A stretch of DNA of 64,000 bases from NCBI GenBank assembly GCA_038503075.1, contig JBCAML010000001.1:2976001-3040000 (forward strand), read 5' to 3'. A program made the position numbers and the translations under genes. This stretch comes from Gyromitra esculenta. Lineage: Eukaryota; Ascomycota; Pezizomycetes; Pezizales; Discinaceae. The stretch's first letter is position 1. Each line of letters opens with the position of its first letter. The notes under the pieces are model-generated. The model saw only the letters and a program-made list of their open reading frames with translations, ran no database searches and was not told where the DNA came from. Positions 58,761-64,000 of the stretch are shown one piece after another.

Positions 58761-59652
58761 ATGTCGTCCTTTAGAAACTCAAGGCTCCTCCTCGCTAGGA
58801 GACCTATCATGGTAGCAGTGCCGGCCTATAGAATTTCTTGCATCGTGCGCTACAAGTTCACAGCCGCCACAGAACAGAAAGGCATCATCACACAGCCGGC
58901 AACCATTAGCAACGGTGCTGGCGCTGTTATTCTTCCAGAAGGAGAACACGAGCTCGTCCCCGACCATGGAACGAGGTATGTGTGAAGATTTCAATTCGCT
59001 GAACTACGCTGTGCACAGCTCACCAGATCTAGCGCGTACTCTCCCATGCCAGTCCCTTCTGCACCTCGTGGTCCCGAAGACCCTCTCGATGTAGGGGCAT
59101 TTTCAGGCGCCCCCATTGATCTTAAATCAAGAACTGTGAGAATTTTTAGGCCAGCAAAGCCCGCAACGCAGTCAGGAAACTGGAATGGAAGGCAATGGAG
59201 AATGGACTGGGATGTCCTGGGAAAGGGTACGTCATCCTAGCCTGTTAAATAGGGGAGAGATATCGTAAACCAATTTGGAGGTTGACAACTTTTACATGTG
59301 TTTAGGCCATAGATGGGAGAATGGCCTGATGGGCTGGCAGTCTAGCGGCGATCCCATGCAGGGCACTCACGTCTTTTTTAAGACAAAGGAGGATGCTATC
59401 CATTTTGCAGAGAAGCAAGGTGCGCCTTCCTGATTTCGGGCTTATAGAAAGCTGAGTGTTAACAATTGTGGTGGTATTAGGCTATGAGTGGTTTGTTCAG
59501 GAACCTAATGAGAGAGTAATTAAACCTAAGGCTTATGCTTCCAATTTCTACGTATGGCTTCACTACTCTTTTTCTAGTTGCTGCTAGATGTTTCTAACTA
59601 TGTTTTTATGTAGCACTCGCCAAATAAATTGAAGGTGATCAGGACAAAATAG
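58761..59652 (+). CDS. Complex I accessory subunit NDUFS4 (18/21-kDa Fe-S fraction subunit)
   Basis: NDUFS4 stabilises the NADH-oxidising N-module of mitochondrial complex I on the matrix arm. Five exons (58761-58975, 59033-59226, 59306-59419, 59481-59551, 59614-59652) give 210 residues. The N-terminus is a basic presequence ([17 protein letters not shown]). The ETC complex I subunit domain follows: [78 protein letters not shown], and the [20 protein letters not shown] end. The acceptor at 59032 was chosen because nearer AGs shift the frame. It converges on CCT6 and is divergent from ATP17. Confidence 0.95.
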
Positions 59653-60094
59653 AGTGAATATCTGCGCACCAAAGCTTGGCGTTTAGTTGTAACTGCACCA
59701 CAACCGAGTAGACGAACTGTATATATTATTATACGTGGAGTTAGTAGCATCATTCGGGGGTGTTGTCATTGCCACTATCTAGTGCTATGGGTAGATGATA
59801 AAAAATCTCCGAACTACATGTAGGTTCAAGTGAAACGCTTTTGGGGGGAGACTACAGGTACATGTAGTTATACCTAAGACTAGTGATACCAAGCTTATAG
59901 CGTTATCGCGGATAGGAGGTTTCGTTCTAGCACCAGAAATAAGTGGTTTCTCAATTCGTATTCTAGATGTTAGGTTTAAATTTTTGGCCTTGCAATTACC
60001 TTGTACAGTTCTAACCCTGACAAGACTTTCTCCGTTGCAATTTTCTCTTTCTGATATATAGAACCCTAGCTTTATAGTTTGAAATCGAACCCCG
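59653..60094. other. convergent NDUFS4-CCT6 spacer with a hairpin-forming repeat
   Basis: Two TACATGTA sites (59816-59823 and 59859-59866) lie within inverted ACTACATGTA/TACATGTAGT blocks about 45 bp apart, so the transcript could fold into a hairpin between the two 3' ends. The frame at 59785-60114 on the minus strand is not supported: the CCT6 stop lies at 60095-60097. Confidence 0.5.
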
Positions 60095-62174
60095 TTATTC
60101 CTCGGGAGCCCCACCAGGGCCTGTCTTCGCGCCCTAAAACGGAACCAGAGCCGTCAGTAAATTTAAAGGTTTCAACGAATACCCCCTTGGAGATACATCA
60201 AAACGTACCATTTGCCTAGCTTTAAGTAGCTCATCACACAACAAGAGATTGCTGGCGATACTCGAAGCACTGGCAATTGAATTCCTTAGCACTCTGAAGG
60301 AATCAAAAACTCCTTGCGCAACTGGATCCATCGGCTCGCCGGTATCGAGGTTGATTCCGACGATGTTGCCTTCAACTTGTTCATCCTGTAGCGCCGCCAC
60401 TATTTATATCTATCAGTACTACGTTAGGGCGGGTGTTTAGGGGGGGGGCTTACACGAATCCTGAATATCGTAACCTCCGTTAGCCGCAAGGGTTTTTGGG
60501 ATGATTAACAAAGCATCAGCAAATGCTTGAACACCAGTTCTAGCTTTACCCTTCACTTGCTTGCGCATGGCTTCACCGGTAAGGTGGGCAGCGCAGGCAA
60601 CCTGGAAGGCTCCAGCCCCAGGGACTACTGATCCGTCAACAATCATATTGTAAACACTCCTAAGGCCATCGCGGACAGCATCCTGAATTTGGGTGATGGT
60701 GTGGGCATTTGGTCCTAGAACAACCTGTTAACATCATGCATTGAGCACACTCCATGAATTCGTATTACCCTTAATCAACAAAGTGACGGATTTTGGGTTC
60801 TTGACTTCCTCTACAAAGGTGTACTTTTCCTCTCCGAGTGTATGCTCGTAAACAAGTCCAGCCCAACCTAAAATATCCGGCGACAAGTCATCCACACTAT
60901 TTTGTGCTGTGCCACCACAAACTAACTGCAGACGCTCCATATTTCTTCTCTTTGCCCTTCTCAGCGCAAAGATCCCGTTCTTGACCAAAACATCCAGACT
61001 CAAAGGATCGATTCCCTTCTGGTTGATGATCACGAAACCCTTTTTAGGATCATCTCCACAAACCTCCTTTTTCAGCTCCACAATCTTTCTCAATTTCTCA
61101 TCCACAAATCTTCTTTCACTTTCCACGAGTTTCTCTCTTTGACTAGCCGACGAGTAGAAGAAACTGGAATTAACCTCACTTTTCTCATATTCTAGAGAAA
61201 CGTTCAGGGTAAGGATATAGGCATTCTCGACGCGTTTCGGCATGTCTGGATGACGAGCACCATGGTCCAGGGCAAGGCCTCGAATCAGCTGGGTTTCAGA
61301 AGCAGTACGGTGTTGCATCTTCATGATCTCAATCATGTGAAGATCAGGTTTGGCAGGAGGATTGTAGATCGCGAGAACAGCGTCAACTATACTGGGAGTC
61401 AAGGATTCTGCAAGAGTCTTGTTCAGTTTTGTCGAGAGGGAGGTACGAGCGACGGAGAGAAGAAGCTCCCTATCAGGTTCGCGGAAGATTTTGAAATCAT
61501 CAAGGAACTGAAAATGAAGTTATTAGTCCACTAAAATGATACTTATCGGTCAGTTTGCTCACCTTGAGAGCCTCAACTTTAGCAAGTTCGAACCCTTCTG
61601 TAATGATACGAGGATGTAATCCTTCTTCAATGTATCTTCTTGCTTGCTTTAGTAGTTCACCAACTAGCAGCACCACACTCGTAGTTCCGTCTCCTGCAAT
61701 ATCATCCAGAGCCGTTGCTGAGAACTGAAGTCAGCAAATTTTGATTACCCCGCCTTTGGTTGATATTCTAGGTGGTTTGAGTAATTTGAATATCGTACCT
61801 GCTCTCGCAATCATGACAGCTGTGTTTCGTGAGAGTGTTAGGGAAACTATACTTATAGAGTTTGATGGAACTAGAGCAGCACCCTCGTACCTGTGGGATT
61901 CTGGATAGTCATTTCACGTAACAACTTCTGGCCATCCTTTGTCAACGTAATCTGTCCAGATCCATCAACCAGCATTTTCAAGGTTCCCGAGGGACCCAGG
62001 TTTGATTTCAGGACATCTTGCAGACCTAGAGTCGAAATTAGCAGTTTTTATGGTTGGTATAGTATCAGGGTGGGGGATCCATAATGTACCTTCACCAGCA
62101 GCGATATTGACGCGAAGGGCTTCTCCTCGACGAACAGATTCGGCTTTAGGATTAAGAAGACTAGTCGCAGACAT
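60095..62174 (-). CDS. CCT6: Cytosolic chaperonin TRiC/CCT subunit zeta
   Basis: CCT6 is one of eight subunits of the ATP-driven TRiC/CCT ring that folds actin, tubulin and other proteins. Eight exons (62174-62090, 62025-61891, 61819-61799, 61717-61563, 61507-60769, 60714-60454, 60399-60209, 60133-60095) give 541 residues, the usual length. Visible landmarks: the start [60 protein letters not shown] (nucleotide-binding GDGTT motif), [31 protein letters not shown] and [14 protein letters not shown]. The zeta identity follows from the N-terminus and the [17 protein letters not shown] segment. The true end, [12 protein letters not shown], lies in a 39-nt last exon. One exon is only 21 nt. An intron near 60440 carries a nine-base C run next to its donor. 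Confidence 0.96.
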
Positions 62175-62846
62175 TGTTACTGAGTTCTGGAGTAAACGAA
62201 CCAGAAGATAGGTTGCGATAGGTTGCTGAGGTCAAGGAAGAGAAGGTAGTTGATTGCTTGTGTAGAAGTTGAGAAATCCCGCCAAGGCCTCAAGATTTGG
62301 AGCCCCACCTCTTATCCCTTCGCTCGTAGCAACGCTGTATCTGGCCTGTACAGGCCACAAAAAAATTTACCTGCTTATAACTCAACAAGATTTTAATTAA
62401 TAAACTTAAATTCTTGATTGGGGGTAGATGTGTATATACTAGTTATGACTGACCTGTTAAAATTGAAATTTCTCGGTTGTTGCTCCAACAACTTGACATG
62501 GCTATAACTGCAATTTTGGCCCTGAAAATGACCCTCAATTTCATTCCCAAATTTTTCTAGCAGAGATTGTAATGGGAACTCCAGAGATTTTTCATGATAT
62601 ACTTTGATGATATATATTAAATATATTACAACCTTGTATTTTTAAGCTTTATTAAATTAGACTTCTGCTGTATCAAAACCCTGGGGTTTTGGCGGTTTTT
62701 GGCGGTTTTTCGGGAATTTTTGATGGTCTTAACAACAGTTTGCTAGCAGATTCAATGAATACAGAGCACAATTTGGCTGTTCTGTTTGCTTAATGTATTT
62801 TCTCCACCACCAATAGCCCAGATATTACAATTATCTAACAGCCCAG

Positions 62847-63887
62847 TCTCACGGTTCGATCCCTCGTTAAGCCCTTTAGTATCCCTGAAGGTGAGCAGTG
62901 CTACTTAAACGGCGATCGACACGCTCAAGAGTGCGTTTTCTACAGTTCTACAGCCGTCTATCTCGCGAGATAAGTCGCATGATAATGACAAATGGTAGTT
63001 CCAAGTTATAACGGTAGATAAGATTTGAAGAGCATCGCAGTAAGAACGTCTCATGCGTGCTTTCCCGTTCTCTCGTGATCCCCGAGATGAAAGAATGCTA
63101 CTTGAATAGGAAACTAAGCAACAAGAGTGTTTACGAGATTCCACAGGCTCTACGAGGTGTTCAAGTATAGAGGACTTGAGGACGGCGACAGCGTAAGGTT
63201 ATGAAGTATAACCAAGTTTTGTATTGTAGGATACAAATGAGTGAACAATAGAAGACGTTGCTTAAGGAAAGAAGAAGGAAAAGTACAACAAGAGGGGAAA
63301 TCCCTTCGCTTATATACCTTGTTCCGACTCTTTCGATGACAAAGACATGACTCATAGTAACGGAAACCTAAAGAAACATAAAGAACAACAATAGGACGCA
63401 ACAACCAAGTACCCATGTACCTAACCGACCAATAAAATTCCATGGATTGATCTAAGGAATGAATCGTGGTCGGGTTGCTGGTTATATCGTTGTCTGGATG
63501 GTTGTATAATCTCTTTGTTGTTCGGTTATATTTTGGGCTATTGGGATAATGTCTTTGTGTTTCGGTTGTTGTCGGGTTGTTGTCGGTGTCACAGGAAAAG
63601 CAGGGTATTTAAGTGAAGGATTTCGGTCGTTCCTGTTTCTCTTTCTCTTCTTTTTTTAAACAACGTTCTCATTATACTTCTTTTGTATCAATTTGAATAC
63701 CACTTCGATTCTACCTCAGAATCTTCGCTGTTGCTGTGAACCCTCGCCGATACTTCGCCTTGAAGTATACTCCCTGTAGGACCTGTAGAAACCTTGCACT
63801 CGTCGAACGAGTTGATACCTCACTTAAGTAGCACTGCTCACCTTCGGGGATACCGAAGGGCTTAAGCTGAGAAACTCAACCGTGAGA
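62847..63887. repeat. long inverted-repeat (foldback-like) structure of about 1 kb
   Basis: The left arm 62847-62908 (TCTCACGGTTCGATCCCTCG ... GTGAGCAGTGCTACTTAA) and the right arm 63824-63887 are imperfect reverse complements over about 62 bp, best across AAGTAGCACTGCTCACCTTC. Within and just beyond the arms sit three copies of a different, roughly 80-bp unit. This is either a TIR element with internal repeats or nested insertions. Confidence 0.6.
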
Positions 63888-64000
63888 TAAAACATCCATC
63901 CATGAAAAAACGAGAACGTTGCTTAAGGAAAGAGAGAAAGAAAACAACAAGCGACCAAAAACCCTTCCTTAAATACCCCGCTTTTCCATACTCTGACTCA
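63251..64000. repeat. three copies of an ~80-bp dispersed unit, one inverted
   Basis: Copies begin near 63251 (+), 63598-63677 (-) and 63911 (+, running into the window edge). All share ACGTTGYTTAAGGAAAG-like starts, a GAAA/AACAACAAG middle and an AAATCCCTT..TTAAATACC-like end. The inverted copy is clearest when 63598-63677 is reverse-complemented and set against 63911-63990. They may be fragments of a larger repeat continuing beyond 64000. Confidence 0.55.

Larger units (their letters stand above)
62175..64000. other. right-end gene-free, repeat-rich region
   Basis: Upstream of CCT6 there is no supported gene. From 62847 onward the sequence is made of related repeats in both orientations, listed separately. 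Open frames at 62905-63443 on the minus strand overlap these repeats and have no recognised domain. Confidence 0.55.

Noticed and set aside
59785..60114. Minus-strand frame that could be a separate gene after CCT6.
   Set aside because: Its upper part overlaps the true last CCT6 exon (60095-60133) in another frame; nothing supports coding.
62847..62880. GGTTCGATCCC, a perfect tRNA B-box, suggested a tRNA gene.
   Set aside because: The flanking T-stem does not pair and no cloverleaf or proper A box can be drawn. It is part of the inverted-repeat arm; a Pol III-derived repeat origin is still possible.

Overview
This window is eukaryotic and almost certainly from a filamentous ascomycete (Pezizomycotina). 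Most genes are split by short introns of about 40-90 bases with GT..AG ends and CTAAC/CTGAC-like branch sites. The gene set (EF-hand alternative NADH dehydrogenase together with complex I, Bud3-type septation GEF, divergent histone H4 variant, fungal-length dynein heavy chain) fits that group and excludes budding yeasts. I cannot name class or species from the sequence alone. No bacterial operon, CRISPR array, rRNA or convincing tRNA gene is present.

Layout, left to right: BRX1 (60S ribosome assembly, +) and TRS85 (TRAPPIII subunit, +); a 391-bp TIR element in the following spacer; a 13.7-kb cytoplasmic dynein heavy chain gene (-, 12 exons, 4,379 aa), divergent from a WDR48/Bun107-type deubiquitinase cofactor (+). 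Then come BUD3 (+), SVF1 (+), an intron-dense histone H4 variant (+), an acidic protein of unknown function (+), a GT8 glycosyltransferase (+), RAD18 (+) converging on a CHMP7/Chm7 ESCRT-III gene (-), a repeat-bearing 2.5-kb spacer, an external NADH dehydrogenase (-) divergent from RPB11 (+), a large disordered coiled-coil protein with a small possible tail-anchored ORF beside it (both -), ATP17 (F1Fo ATP synthase subunit f, -) divergent from NDUFS4 (complex I, +), and CCT6 (-). The right 1.8 kb is repeat-rich.

I rebuilt the exons of every main gene by hand, and each spliced reading frame closes as a multiple of three (BRX1 303 aa, TRS85 696, dynein 4,379, WDR48-like 1,023, BUD3 1,513, SVF1 380, H4 variant 146, GT8 342, RAD18 480, CHMP7 452, NDE1 683, RPB11 119, disordered protein 1,297, ATP17 102, NDUFS4 210, CCT6 541). 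Several true C-termini lie in tiny last exons (17-94 nt) that an ORF-only reading misses.

Functionally this is a housekeeping region. Three neighbouring genes serve respiration (NDE1, ATP17, NDUFS4); ATP17 and NDUFS4 share a 249-bp divergent promoter. I did not find a defence system, biosynthetic cluster or other clear new system. The most unusual signals are several small non-autonomous transposon-like elements, one insertion with hallmarks of target-primed retrotransposition, an over-represented TACATGTA palindrome outside genes, a protein-conserved minisatellite in BUD3, a probable 3-nt microexon in ATP17, and the divergent histone H4 variant.
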